A DNA stretch of 34,647 bases from Candidatus Parcubacteria bacterium. GTDB lineage: Bacteria; Patescibacteriota; Saccharimonadia; UBA4664; JAHWKN01. The notes beneath the pieces were generated by a model. The model did not search any database. It saw nothing but the letters and a program-made list of their open reading frames with translations, and was not told the origin of the DNA. Location of the stretch: NCBI GenBank assembly GCA_019347875.1, contig JAHWKN010000008.1, forward strand, positions 1 through 34,647. The letters run 5' to 3'. Each line of letters begins with the position of its first letter. The first letter of the stretch is position 1. Below are positions 13,112-20,648 of the stretch, in pieces. A program made the position numbers and the translations under genes.

Positions 13112-13574
13112 AAGTTTTAATCAAGCGATCGTAATGGGTAACCTGACCCGGGATCCGGAGCTGCGTACCACCCCCGGTGGCCAGTCGGTGGCTTCGTTCG
13201 CCGTGGCTACCAACCGCAGCTGGCAGGACGGTTCGACCGGCGAGCGTAAGGAAGCGGTGGAGTACCACGAGATCGTGGCCTGGGGAAAGCTGGGTGAGCT
13301 GGCCGCCCAGTATCTCGGCAAGGGGCGCAAGGTGATGGTGGTGGGCCGCCTGCAGACCCAAAGCTGGGAAAAAGACGGCGTTAAGCGCCAGCGCACCGAG
13401 ATCGTAGCCAGTGACATTAACTTTTTAGACCGCCCGGGCGACGCGCCGGCCGGTGGAGCCGAGGGGGCGGCCGCAGCCGCGTCCGGTCCGGCACCCAAAG
13501 CCAAGTCGGGTGATGTGGTGGTTGAGGATCTGGACGGGGACGAGCAGGTTAACTTGGACGACATTCCGTTTTGA
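13104..13574 (+). CDS. ssb: Single-stranded DNA-binding protein
   Basis: 156 residues. An OB fold (residues 1-110: NQAIVMGNLTRDPELRTTPGGQSVASFAVATNRSW..., VEYHEIVAWGKLGELAAQYLGKGRKVMVVGRLQTQSW) is followed by a Gly/Ala/Pro-rich linker and the acidic tip NLDDIPF, which recruits repair and replication partners. AAGGAGAG upstream lies inside the rpsF coding end; the genes overlap by 8 nt. The UGA directly after DDIPF confirms UGA is a stop in this organism. Confidence 0.97.
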   Translation: MAKSFNQAIVMGNLTRDPELRTTPGGQSVASFAVATNRSWQDGSTGERKEAVEYHEIVAWGKLGELAAQYLGKGRKVMVVGRLQTQSWEKDGVKRQRTEIVASDINFLDRPGDAPAGGAEGAAAAASGPAPKAKSGDVVVEDLDGDEQVNLDDIPF

Positions 13575-13580
13575 TCAAGC

Positions 13581-13663
13581 AACGTTTAACGGGTAACATT
13601 TTACATTTGGCCTGGGGATGCGTCGCTCAACCATTAAAGGCCGAAGGTCAAAGGTAATAAAGT
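13581..13663 (+). repeat. Two runs of heptamer repeats between ssb and rpsR
   Basis: 13581-13608 consists of AACGTTT, AACGGGT, AACATTT, TACATTT. 13636-13656 consists of AAAGGCC, GAAGGTC, AAAGGTA, and the next seven bases run into the rpsR ATG. The AAAGG of the second run may serve as ribosome-binding site. Confidence 0.65.
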
Positions 13664-13882
13664 ATGGCTAATTTTTACACTAAGAAGGTCTGCCGGTTTT
13701 GTGCGGAGAAGACCAACAGCGTTGATTATAAGGACGTCAAGCTGTTGCAGCGCTACTTGTCTAGTTACGGTAAGATCGAGTCGCGCAAGCGCACCGGCAG
13801 CTGCCTAAAACACCAGCGTCGCCTGGCCGTGGCGCTCAAGCGCGCCCGGCACCTGGCGTTGCTGCCGTTTACGGTGAGATAG
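13664..13882 (+). CDS. rpsR: 30S ribosomal protein S18 (zinc-binding form)
   Basis: 72 residues: [59 protein letters not shown]. The C-x2-C near the start and the C-x2-H in GSCLKHQ are the zinc ligands of the C+ paralogue. It partners S6 on the 30S platform. It is the third gene of the rpsF operon, and efp follows 12 nt later, suggesting read-through into efp and tlyA. Confidence 0.97.
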   Translation: MANFYTKKVCRFCAEKTNSVDYKDVKLLQRYLSSYGKIESRKRTGSCLKHQRRLAVALKRARHLALLPFTVR

Positions 13883-13894
13883 CGCAGGCTGGGC

Positions 13895-14461
13895 ATGTAC
13901 GGACATACCGATCTGCGCAAGGACACCTTGATTGAACTGGACGGCACTCCCTACCGGGTGGTCGAGTACTCTCACAGCGCCATGGGCAGGGGCGGAGCGG
14001 TGGTACGGACCAAGCTGAAGAATCTGCTAACCGGGGCGGTGATTGAGCGTTCTTTCCGGACGGCCGACAAGGTGGTGCCGGCCCAGCTGGAGCGGGAAGA
14101 TGTGCAGTACCTTTACCGCGACGGCGGTAGCGCCGTGATGATGAACCAAGCCACCTACGACCAAAAGCCGGTTAACTTTGATACGCTGGGCGAACAGTCG
14201 CGTTTTATGGCCGAAGGCGCCGAGGTAACTTTGCTGGCATACAACGGCAAGGTGATTGGTATGGAGATGCCAAACTCCGTCAACCTTAAGGTTACCGAGA
14301 CCGAACCCGGAGCGCGCGGCGATACCGCCACCACCGCGCTCAAGTCCTGCACCGTTGAAACCGGCGCCACCGTTAACGTGCCGCTGTTTATTAACGAGGG
14401 CGACATGATTAAGGTGGACACTAGGACCGGCCAGTACTTGGCTCGGGCAGCCGGGGCTTAG
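13895..14461 (+). CDS. efp: Elongation factor P (Arg32 type)
   Basis: 188 residues with the three EF-P beta-barrels: LIELDGTPYRVVEYSHSAMGRGGAVVRTKLKNLLTG, VMMNQATYDQ, and the C-terminal NVPLFINEGDMIKVDTRTGQYLAR. It rescues ribosomes stalled at polyproline, useful here since several surface proteins contain Pro runs (one has eight in a row). The loop that contacts the peptidyl-tRNA carries Arg at position 32 (MGRGGA) instead of the Lys of E. coli. Arg32 is the residue rhamnosylated by EarP in some bacteria, though no modification gene is visible in this window. It sits 12 nt after rpsR and 18 nt before tlyA. Confidence 0.95.
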   Translation: MYGHTDLRKDTLIELDGTPYRVVEYSHSAMGRGGAVVRTKLKNLLTGAVIERSFRTADKVVPAQLEREDVQYLYRDGGSAVMMNQATYDQKPVNFDTLGEQSRFMAEGAEVTLLAYNGKVIGMEMPNSVNLKVTETEPGARGDTATTALKSCTVETGATVNVPLFINEGDMIKVDTRTGQYLARAAGA

Positions 14462-14479
14462 GCCGCAAACCGTTTAATC

Positions 14480-15274
14480 ATGAAAAAACGTTTGGATAGA
14501 TTGTTGGTGGAGCGGAAGCTGGCGCCCGATCTGCAGGCGGCGGCCGGTATGATTATGGCCGGAGAGGTGATTGGCCCCGACCGCCTGCTGGACAAGCCCG
14601 GCTTGCTGGTAGACGACGGCGTGGTGCTGTCGGTGAGGGCGCGCTCGCGTTACGTGTCACGCGGCGGCGACAAACTGGCGTCGGTGGCGGATGAGCTGGG
14701 GCTGGATTTTCGGGGCAAGGTGGTGCTTGATGTCGGGTCTTCGACCGGCGGCTTCACCGACTTTGCGCTCCGGCAGGGAGCCGCCAAGGTTTACTGCGTC
14801 GACGTTGGCCGGGCCCAGCTGGACTACCGGCTGCGTCAAGACGCGCGGGTGGCGGTGCTTGAGCGGACCGACATCCGGGAGCTGGGGGATCGGCTGCTCG
14901 CGACAGGCGCCGACCGGTCTACGGTCCAAGACCTGACTGCGAGAGGGGCGGACCTGGCCCTGATCGACGTTTCGTTCATTTCACTGCTCAAAATCCTGCC
15001 CTCGGTTTCCGGCCACGTAGCCGCGAGCGGCCTGATAGCGGCGATGGTAAAGCCGCAGTTTGAGGCGTCCAAGGCGGCGGCCGACCGGTTTAAGGGAGTA
15101 ATCGTCGATGAAGCGGTGCGGCAGGAGATTCTAAAAGGTTTTGAAGCTGAGGTTAGCCGCGAGTTTACGATTCTGCGCCAAGCCGACTCCAGGGTAGCTG
15201 GTGCCCGGGGGAACGTGGAGCGGTTTTACGTGCTGGTGCGAAACTCCACTACGTCGCCTTCGCGCAGGCGGTAA
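14480..15274 (+). CDS. tlyA: TlyA family rRNA (cytidine-2'-O)-methyltransferase
   Basis: 264 residues. An N-terminal S4 RNA-binding domain (KKRLDRLLVERKLAPDLQAAAGMIMAGEV) is joined by RYVSRGGDKLASV to a Rossmann methyltransferase. The SAM site is VLDVGSSTGGFTDFALRQGA, and the catalytic K-D-K-E set is suggested by GGDK, LIDVSFISL, MVKPQFE and GNVERFYVL. Family members methylate 16S C1409 and 23S C1920 at the 2'-OH. Older annotation as haemolysin A is misleading. The last 49 bases overlap the 3' end of the convergent ychF. Confidence 0.92.
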   Translation: MKKRLDRLLVERKLAPDLQAAAGMIMAGEVIGPDRLLDKPGLLVDDGVVLSVRARSRYVSRGGDKLASVADELGLDFRGKVVLDVGSSTGGFTDFALRQGAAKVYCVDVGRAQLDYRLRQDARVAVLERTDIRELGDRLLATGADRSTVQDLTARGADLALIDVSFISLLKILPSVSGHVAASGLIAAMVKPQFEASKAAADRFKGVIVDEAVRQEILKGFEAEVSREFTILRQADSRVAGARGNVERFYVLVRNSTTSPSRRR

Positions 15275-16302
15275 TCTTTGCCCTCCAGGCGGACCTGGCC
15301 GCGTGCCTTAGCTTCGGCTAGCGAGCCGGCCGCAATTAAGTCGTCGTATCCAACGACTTGAGCTTTAATAAACCCTTTTTCAAAATCGCTATGAATGACG
15401 CCGGCGGCTTCGGGAGCGCTGGCACCGCGGCGGATCGTCCAGGCCCGCACCTCCTTGGGGCCGGCGGTCAAAAAGGTCTGCAGCCCCAACGTTTGGTAGC
15501 CGACGCGGATGAGGTTGTCGAGCGAGGGGTACTCTTGCCCCAGCTCCCGCAGCAGCTCGGCCGCATCTTCGTCCGGCAGTTCGGCCAGCTCCGCCTCCAC
15601 CTTGGCGCACAAGAAAACCGCCTGGGCCGGGGCCACCCGCGCCGCCAGTTCTTGCTGCAGGGCGGCGTTAGCCAGATTACGCTCATCAAGGTTAAAAACG
15701 TAGATAAAAGGCTTGGCGGTCAGCAGGTGGAGGTCTTGTAACGCCGCCGCTTGGTCGTTAGACATGGTCGAAAACAACGTTTTTCCGGAGTCCAGTGCCG
15801 CCCTAGCCCGCTCAAGCATCGCCAGCGTCTGGTTTAACTTCGGCTCTCTTTTAGCCTCCGCTTGCAGCTTGGGCAGCCGTTTTTGGATGGTCTCCAGATC
15901 TGCCAGTATCAGCTCGGTGCTAACGGTATCGATGTCATCCGCCGGATTAACCTGGCCTGCGACGTGGATGACCTCGCTGTCACTGAATACACGTACCACT
16001 TGAGCAATGGCGCTGGACTCGCGGATATGAGCTAGGAACTTGTTACCTAGCCCCTGCCCCTCGCTAGCCCCCCGCACGATGCCGGCGATGTCGACGAACG
16101 TGACGGCCGCCGGTACGATGTTGGAGGCGCTGTACAGTTTAGCCAGTTGCGCCAGGCGGGCGTCGGGTACGGCCACCATGCCCACGTTCGGTTCGATGGT
16201 GGCAAACGGGTAGTTGGCCGCCAGCACGCTGTTGCGGGTTAAGGCGTTAAACAAAGTTGACTTGCCCACGTTGGGCAGCCCGACGATACCGATGCTCAGC
16301 AC
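15226..16302 (-). CDS. ychF: YchF/OLA1 family P-loop NTPase
   Basis: 358 residues from GTG at 16302. GLPNVGKSTLFNALT is G1; ANYPFATIEPN, DIAGIVRGASEGQGLGNKFLAHIRE (G3 and switch) and NLDERNL replace the NKxD motif, as in ATP-preferring YchF. A coiled-coil insert (DLETIQKRLPKLQAEAKREPKLNQTLAML) and a C-terminal TGS domain (TIRRGASAPEAAGVIHSDFEKGFIKAQV) complete the family plan. It associates with ribosomes and is involved in stress and translation control. Convergent 49-nt overlap with tlyA. The upstream doc gene reads into it (25-nt gap). Confidence 0.95.
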   Translation of the reverse strand: MLSIGIVGLPNVGKSTLFNALTRNSVLAANYPFATIEPNVGMVAVPDARLAQLAKLYSASNIVPAAVTFVDIAGIVRGASEGQGLGNKFLAHIRESSAIAQVVRVFSDSEVIHVAGQVNPADDIDTVSTELILADLETIQKRLPKLQAEAKREPKLNQTLAMLERARAALDSGKTLFSTMSNDQAAALQDLHLLTAKPFIYVFNLDERNLANAALQQELAARVAPAQAVFLCAKVEAELAELPDEDAAELLRELGQEYPSLDNLIRVGYQTLGLQTFLTAGPKEVRAWTIRRGASAPEAAGVIHSDFEKGFIKAQVVGYDDLIAAGSLAEAKARGQVRLEGKDYRLREGDVVEFRTST

Positions 16303-16327
16303 TTAAAACCAACCTCTATTACTGTTT

Positions 16328-16714
16328 TCACTTAACTTTTTGCGAGTGGTGCTTTATCCAAACCGCTATGTCCGCTAAGTCGAGCTGAGATGTGGCAATT
16401 TGCAAGGTATACTCCTCGATTTCTTTATTAGTAACAGCCAGGTGAGTCCCGTTTATGGATAGGAACCTAGCCATTGAGGCAAAGCCCGTGCGTTTATTGC
16501 CATCGGTAAAGACGTGGTAATTTACCGTTCCCTCATAAAGCACCGCGGCTTTCAAAAAAATGTCAGGGTATAGGTCTTTGCCCCCGAAGGTAGCCCTGGG
16601 TTTTTGAGCCAGAGATTCCAGCAAGCCCGCCTCGCGCAGACCCGGGCTGCCTCCGGTCTCTTCGATGACAACATGATGTATAGCCGAAATTTCTTCAGCG
16701 CTGAGATACCTCAC
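16328..16714 (-). CDS. doc: Doc toxin (Fic-domain kinase of elongation factor Tu)
   Basis: 128 residues from GTG at 16714, two bases after the phd stop. The Fic/Doc motif reads H-V-F-T-D-G-N-K-R (HxFxDGNKR), and the N-terminal helix SAEEISAIHHVVIEETGGSPGLREAGLLESLAQKPRATFGG is the usual Doc start. Doc phosphorylates EF-Tu at the tRNA-binding face and arrests translation; Phd blocks the active site and binds the promoter. It forms a two-gene operon with phd and is followed by ychF. Confidence 0.9.
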   Translation of the reverse strand: MRYLSAEEISAIHHVVIEETGGSPGLREAGLLESLAQKPRATFGGKDLYPDIFLKAAVLYEGTVNYHVFTDGNKRTGFASMARFLSINGTHLAVTNKEIEEYTLQIATSQLDLADIAVWIKHHSQKVK

Positions 16715-16716
16715 GC

Positions 16717-16929
16717 CTACTGGTCGGCCAGGGCCTCAAAGGCGGGGCGGTGCTTCTTTATTAGCCCGCGCGTCCATTCGCTCGTTTCAGCCAAATCTAT
16801 GCTTGAAGAGGGGGTAATGTTGAAAACCGGCTTGGAGTATTTGAGCACGGTAAAGCTCTCGCCAGCTTGGACCCTTTGCAGAATCTCTTCGGTGTTGGTG
16901 CGCAGTTCTTTGATGCCAATGATAGTCAT
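16717..16929 (-). CDS. phd: Phd/YefM-type antitoxin
   Basis: 70 residues. The start (MTIIGIKELRTNTEEILQRVQAGESFTVLKYSKPVFNITP) is the Phd/YefM fold that binds operator DNA: residues 5-18 form the first helix and the VLKYSKPVFNI strand pair the dimer core. The C-terminal segment (SEWTRGLIKKHRPAFEALADQ) would wrap Doc. The gene lies directly upstream of doc. The promoter at 16982-16948 on the minus strand and repeated AGTCA half-sites suggest autoregulation. Confidence 0.85.
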   Translation of the reverse strand: MTIIGIKELRTNTEEILQRVQAGESFTVLKYSKPVFNITPSSSIDLAETSEWTRGLIKKHRPAFEALADQ

Positions 16930-16945
16930 GACTTCGATCCGGTTA

Positions 16946-17338
16946 ATGGGTATAAGTTACCAAAAAGTCACTAATAAGTCAACTACTGACTATCTCTGCC
17001 CTCATACGTTGTTGCTAGTGGATGATAGTCCCAAAGAACTAGATATCTTTTCGCATAGTAAGGCACTACTTGCTAACTCCCAAACGACATTCGCAGTTTT
17101 ACGTTCAATTAGAGAAGAGACCAAGGCAGAGGCTCACCAATGGGGTCGGTCGGGGCATCATGCATATCAAAATATCGGCAAAGGAATCTTTGATGCTTCT
17201 GGTAAAAGTTCGGAGAGCAAGCTTTCGGATGATATTTACGTTTATTTACTCAATAACCTTTCGTGGTTACTATCACAGCGTGCCGACGCTATTGCTAACG
17301 ATACGGCACTGGCAGAGAAGTTAAGAGAAGTTAAATGA
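16946..17338 (+). CDS. Unknown protein divergent from phd-doc
   Basis: 130 residues from ATG 16946; ATG 16928 is an alternative, but it overlaps the phd start codon in antisense. The open frame reaches further upstream, but that part is the shadow of phd and doc. Visible segments: LLLVDDSPKELDIFSHSKALLANSQTTFAVLRSIREETKAEAHQWGRSG and DDIYVYLLNNLSWLLSQRADAIANDTALAEKLREV, mostly helical. I do not recognise the family. The DNA is visibly AT-richer than its neighbours, like phd-doc, suggesting a shared acquired islet. It ends inside a 10-bp inverted repeat (17336-17345/17398-17407). Confidence 0.45.
   Translation: MGISYQKVTNKSTTDYLCPHTLLLVDDSPKELDIFSHSKALLANSQTTFAVLRSIREETKAEAHQWGRSGHHAYQNIGKGIFDASGKSSESKLSDDIYVYLLNNLSWLLSQRADAIANDTALAEKLREVK
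16954..16991 (-). promoter_or_regulatory. phd-doc promoter and operator candidate
   Basis: In minus-strand reading, TTGACT, 17 nt, then TAACTT. On the plus strand, AGTCA at 16966-16970 and 16977-16981 (11-bp spacing, one helical turn) and inverted TGACT at 16987-16991 overlap the -35 region. The repeats also lie just inside the start of the divergent gene, so both could be controlled together. Confidence 0.5.
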
Positions 17339-17407
17339 GAGACAGGCCCATTATTACGGTAAAGCAAGCAGTAGCGACAAGCCAAAATATCGCGTTACTG
17401 TCTCTCA
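17336..17407. repeat. 72-nt element with 10-bp inverted ends
   Basis: TGAGAGACAG (17336-17345) and CTGTCTCTCA (17398-17407) are perfect inverted repeats 52 nt apart; the first contains the stop codon of the unknown gene. Could be a terminator loop or a small mobile relic marking the islet edge. Confidence 0.45.
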
Positions 17408-17515
17408 AAGCTCAACCCCCTCCTAGTAAAAGTTTTGGCGTCATACTTGAGACTTAGCAGCCGCAAAAAACCTGCCGGCACTCACAGCCACCTTGCCTTA
17501 AAAGCATAAGTGGTT

Positions 17516-17528
17516 TAACTTAAGTACA
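17516..17528 (+). promoter_or_regulatory. -10 of the first surface module, leaderless
   Basis: TAACTT at 17516-17521 predicts a +1 at 17528, the ATG itself. No Shine-Dalgarno is visible. The match to the -10 consensus is only moderate. Confidence 0.4.
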
Positions 17529-18040
17529 TGGACCCAAAGAGCTTTACACACATCAAGGGCTTTAAAAAGCCTTTACTCGGCGTAGCTGTTGTTTTGGCCT
17601 TGGCGCTGATCGTGGCCGGGCTGCTGTACTGGCGCGTCAGCCTGGGCCGTCAAGTTCAAGCCAGCATCAACCGGTCGATCGGACTGAACGTCAACGGAAA
17701 CTACGATATGTCCCTGGCGGTGTTAAACTCCGCCTACCCGAAAGCGCTGTCGAAGGCCGAGAAAAGGGACGTTTTACTCGCGTTGGCGGCAACTTACAGC
17801 AATAAAGGCGGTCACGAGCAGGCCTTTGGGCAGTACCAAAAGATCGAACAGCTGATCGGTCCTAGCCATGGAACCGCCGAAGGTATGGGCCGGGCGGCCG
17901 AAGCCATGGGCAACAAACAGCTCGCGATCGAGCATTACAAGCGGGCCATCCCGCTGCTGCAATCGAGTAACAGTTTAATGATCGAAGACGAAACCCGCGA
18001 TCTTAAAACCAGCATTGAGCGGCTGGGGGGGCGCCCGTGA
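17528..18040 (+). CDS. TPR-like membrane protein, surface module 1
   Basis: 170 residues: a short Lys-rich start, one transmembrane helix (about residues 17-36, LGVAVVLALALIVAGLLYW), then a helical domain with tetratricopeptide-like pairs (SLAVLNSAYPKALSKAEKRDVLLALAATYSNKGGHEQAFGQYQKIEQL and GRAAEAMGNKQLAIEHYKRAIPLL). TPR domains hold partner proteins. It overlaps the following large secreted protein by GTGA, and the same arrangement recurs at 20090-23234, so the two genes form a module. The partner is probably the secreted protein downstream, but that is inference. Confidence 0.7.
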   Translation: MDPKSFTHIKGFKKPLLGVAVVLALALIVAGLLYWRVSLGRQVQASINRSIGLNVNGNYDMSLAVLNSAYPKALSKAEKRDVLLALAATYSNKGGHEQAFGQYQKIEQLIGPSHGTAEGMGRAAEAMGNKQLAIEHYKRAIPLLQSSNSLMIEDETRDLKTSIERLGGRP

Positions 18041-19875
18041 AACGAAAACGGCTGATCGGCGGCCTGGTTACCGGCCTACTAGTGCTCGGGGCGCTTTTCT
18101 TTGGTTTTAAAGACACCGTTTTGGCCTATACTAATCAGTTCGGCCGGGCGGAGCGCCGGGGCTACTTCTTTGACGTTTTGGACTGCCAGGGCAGCAGAAT
18201 ATACAACCAGGGTATCTGGGTCAACAACGTCAATGAGTTTGTCGGCTTCATCAAAGACAAGCTCGATAACGGCGGCAAAGACACGACCGGGGCCGAGTTT
18301 ATTATCCTGACCATGCTGGGGTTCAACGGCGGCACCCATGGCAAGTTCGTCAGCCCGGCGGAGCTGGCGGACTGGGAGGCTCGCGTCAGGTACTACGACT
18401 CTCAGGGCTGGGTCAACTACAACCAAGTCGTTTCCTATAACATCAACAGCGCTTATCAGGGTTCGGGCAGTATCCCGTCCCCGGCCTGCCCCAACAACCC
18501 CAACCCCGACGACGCCATGTTCTTCGACGACTCGGGCAGCAAGCCCTCGATCGTGTTCGCACGGCCGGGGACGGTCCCTTACATCATTAAAAAAGACTGC
18601 GGCAATACGCTTGGGGGTAACAGCGGCGGGTTGCAGCCGCCGCCCCCACCGCCGCCTCCGGCCGTCTACAACAACGTCCCCTTGGTATTCGGCACTCCAC
18701 CGGGAGGGCCACGCGCCAACCCCGTGCAGGTAAACGTCGGCACCCCCCTGACGCTAAACATATCCGCCCGTAACACCGGCACCGGTTCCAGTCCCGCTGG
18801 GCGGCTCATCGGGTATGAGCCCAACTCAACTAACCCCCGCGTCACCTTTCCGCACGGCGGGATCCCGGCCGGGAGCACCATTGTCCGGTCCTACCCCTAC
18901 CTGGTGCCCGACCTGCCCGACGGCACCGTCCTATGCTTCGGGGGAGAGGTCAGCCCCGGCAGAGGTCTCAGTGACGGCAGCCCGCCGGCTGTACCCGTTC
19001 ACGTTTACAACCCCGACCCCAACGGGCCCTGCTACAAAGTTTCCAACCCCCGCTATCCCTTCGTTACCACCTCCGGCGGCGACGTCCATGCAGGCGGCGG
19101 GATCGGTTACGGCATCAACTGCGACGCCAACCCGGCCAGCCCCAAGCGGATCCGGGGGCAGTTCAAGAGCGGGGACGGCTCAAAGGCCCAGTACGTCGTT
19201 TCGGCCGGCGGCAACATCAACCAGTTCGGCTCGCGGGACACCCCCACCGGCACCGGCCTGACCTTTAGCAACAGTCTGCCGGGCAATCTGGGCCGCTACG
19301 GCACCGTCTGCCGCCCCGACCTGATCACCGCCGCCGAGCGCTACACCGGCCCAACCGCCGGCTACAGCGGCAGCCTCAGCGCCGCCCCGGGCACGCTGCT
19401 GACCGCCAGCGGCAGCACCACCGTGCCGGCCAGTGTGGTCGGTAACCGCGTCACCTTGTTTGTGCGCGGGGACGTCACCATCACCGGCCCCATCACCTAC
19501 AACCCCGCCCCCGCCAGCCGCGACGCTCAGCCCTCGTTCGGCATCATCGCTACCGGCAACATCTTCATCGCGCCAAGCGTCCAGAGGCTAGACGGGTTCT
19601 ACTACGCCGGCGGCGCCATCGACACCTGCGCCGGGGTTAACATCACCACCAACGCCTCCGCCTGCGGGGCCCAGCTAACCGTCAGGGGATTGATGATGGC
19701 CAACCAGTTTAAGTTTAAGCGTACCGGCCCGGTTGGTACCGGCGGGCCGTTTGCCAGCGAGGTGATTAACTTTACCGGCCTGTTGTACGTGGCCACCCCG
19801 CCGGCCTTTAGCGACGTCATCACCCCCATGGCCGGTTACCCGGGCTACCAGAGCGAGAAGCCCCCGGTGTACTGA
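18037..19875 (+). CDS. Large secreted beta-helix-like surface protein, module 1
   Basis: 612 residues from GTG 18037. A signal/anchor helix lies at residues about 5-25 (LIGGLVTGLLVLGALFFGF). Residues about 30-190 are an unrecognised Gly/Asn-rich domain, then a run of eight Pro (PPPPPPPP) as hinge, then an Ig-like beta-sandwich (NPVQVNVGTPLTLNISARNTG...VPDLPDGTVLCF). From about residue 340 to the end is the domain shared with the module 2 protein (SNPRYPF, HAGGGIGYG, QFGS, LFVRGDVTITG, PSFGIIA, LDGFYYAGG, TNASAC, FKRTGPVGT, TGLLYVATPPAFSD, KPPVY). I read the repeated short strands as a beta-helix. Probable surface adhesin or pilus partner. Pro8 makes EF-P relevant. Confidence 0.65.
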   Translation: MKRKRLIGGLVTGLLVLGALFFGFKDTVLAYTNQFGRAERRGYFFDVLDCQGSRIYNQGIWVNNVNEFVGFIKDKLDNGGKDTTGAEFIILTMLGFNGGTHGKFVSPAELADWEARVRYYDSQGWVNYNQVVSYNINSAYQGSGSIPSPACPNNPNPDDAMFFDDSGSKPSIVFARPGTVPYIIKKDCGNTLGGNSGGLQPPPPPPPPAVYNNVPLVFGTPPGGPRANPVQVNVGTPLTLNISARNTGTGSSPAGRLIGYEPNSTNPRVTFPHGGIPAGSTIVRSYPYLVPDLPDGTVLCFGGEVSPGRGLSDGSPPAVPVHVYNPDPNGPCYKVSNPRYPFVTTSGGDVHAGGGIGYGINCDANPASPKRIRGQFKSGDGSKAQYVVSAGGNINQFGSRDTPTGTGLTFSNSLPGNLGRYGTVCRPDLITAAERYTGPTAGYSGSLSAAPGTLLTASGSTTVPASVVGNRVTLFVRGDVTITGPITYNPAPASRDAQPSFGIIATGNIFIAPSVQRLDGFYYAGGAIDTCAGVNITTNASACGAQLTVRGLMMANQFKFKRTGPVGTGGPFASEVINFTGLLYVATPPAFSDVITPMAGYPGYQSEKPPVY

Positions 19876-19912
19876 GGCTGGGGGAGCGTCTTTGGCGTTC
19901 CGGGTCGGATAG

Positions 19913-20089
19913 CACGGCTACAACCAGACCGGCATTGGCGGCGCAGCGAGCTTTGACAGCCAAGCTTTTAATCGGTTAGTATTTAAGCGTAAGGATTATG
20001 ATGCAGGCAATGTACGCTTGGTGGTACAAAAAGGCTCATCGGCAAAGGGCGGTCCGTCGCTGGTTTGCCAGGTTGGCGGCAGCGGCTAG
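19913..20089 (+). pseudogene. Start-less remnant of a secreted protein C-terminus
   Basis: A 58-codon open frame without a usable start, in a different frame from the gene before it: GYNQTGIGGAASFDSQAFN, RLVFKRKDYDAGN, VRLVVQKGSSAKGGPSLVCQ, then GGSG and TAG. It reads like the C-terminal end of a secreted protein. Its TAG touches the ATG of the next gene. Codon use is ordinary and coding-like. Likely a relic left by recombination between the two surface modules; alternatively its start was lost by frameshift. Confidence 0.5.
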
Positions 20090-20644
20090 ATGAAAGAGTC
20101 ACCGGTCAGTTCGTACTACCCCCAGGTTGAGATACTCAGAGCTCCTCCTAGGCGGCGGCGGTGGCTGGTCGCAGCGGTGCTGGGGTTGGTTTTGTTGGTA
20201 CTGGGGGGCTGGCTGATCAACCGTCAGGCCAGGGAGGCCGAGAGGGAAGTAAGGTTCAGGCAGGCGGTCCTGTCCGCCGATAAAGCCATTCACGACAAGC
20301 GGTACGATTGGGCGATTGCCTCACTCACCAAGCAGTTGAGCCAAGCCGACGGCCCCGGTCAGCGGTCTCAGGTGACGCAGCGATTGGGAACGGCCTACTA
20401 TTACAAGGGGGACTACAGGCAGGCCATCGAATGGCTGGAAGCTGCTCAGGCGTCCGCCTCCCAACCGGACCCAATGCTAACTCTCAGCATCGCTCAGGCG
20501 GCCGAACGGTTGGGCGACAAGCCTAAAGCCAGCCGGGCCTACCGGCAGGTGATTGAGTACCTAAAAGCGGGCGGCAACCCCGCGGCCAAGGCTAACATCA
20601 AGCTGTACGAAGCCAAGATTAAAGCGCTTTCCGGCGGCGCCTAA
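20090..20644 (+). CDS. TPR-like membrane protein, surface module 2
   Basis: 184 residues: an Arg-rich cytoplasmic start (EILRAPPRRRRW), one transmembrane helix (about residues 24-42, LVAAVLGLVLLVLGGWLI), then TPR-like helices (YDWAIASLTKQLSQADGPGQRSQVTQRLGTAYYYKGDYRQAIEWLEAA; QAAERLGDKPKASRAYRQVIEYLKAGG). It matches the module 1 TPR protein in size, topology and order, though sequence identity is low by eye. The start lies directly after the stop of the relic. The next gene begins 4 nt after its stop. Confidence 0.7.
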   Translation: MKESPVSSYYPQVEILRAPPRRRRWLVAAVLGLVLLVLGGWLINRQAREAEREVRFRQAVLSADKAIHDKRYDWAIASLTKQLSQADGPGQRSQVTQRLGTAYYYKGDYRQAIEWLEAAQASASQPDPMLTLSIAQAAERLGDKPKASRAYRQVIEYLKAGGNPAAKANIKLYEAKIKALSGGA

Positions 20645-20648
20645 TCTG

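Noticed and set aside
13572-13574. UGA recoded as Gly
   Set aside because: UGA lies directly after the conserved DDIPF end of SSB and ends several other genes at the expected place.
15226-15274. Frameshift at the tlyA-ychF junction
   Set aside because: Both convergent proteins end in normal family C-termini; the 49-nt overlap is a simple tail-to-tail overlap.
16604-16945. Upstream extension of the unknown plus-strand gene
   Set aside because: It is antisense to phd and doc, both of which are recognisable families; the likely start is 16946.
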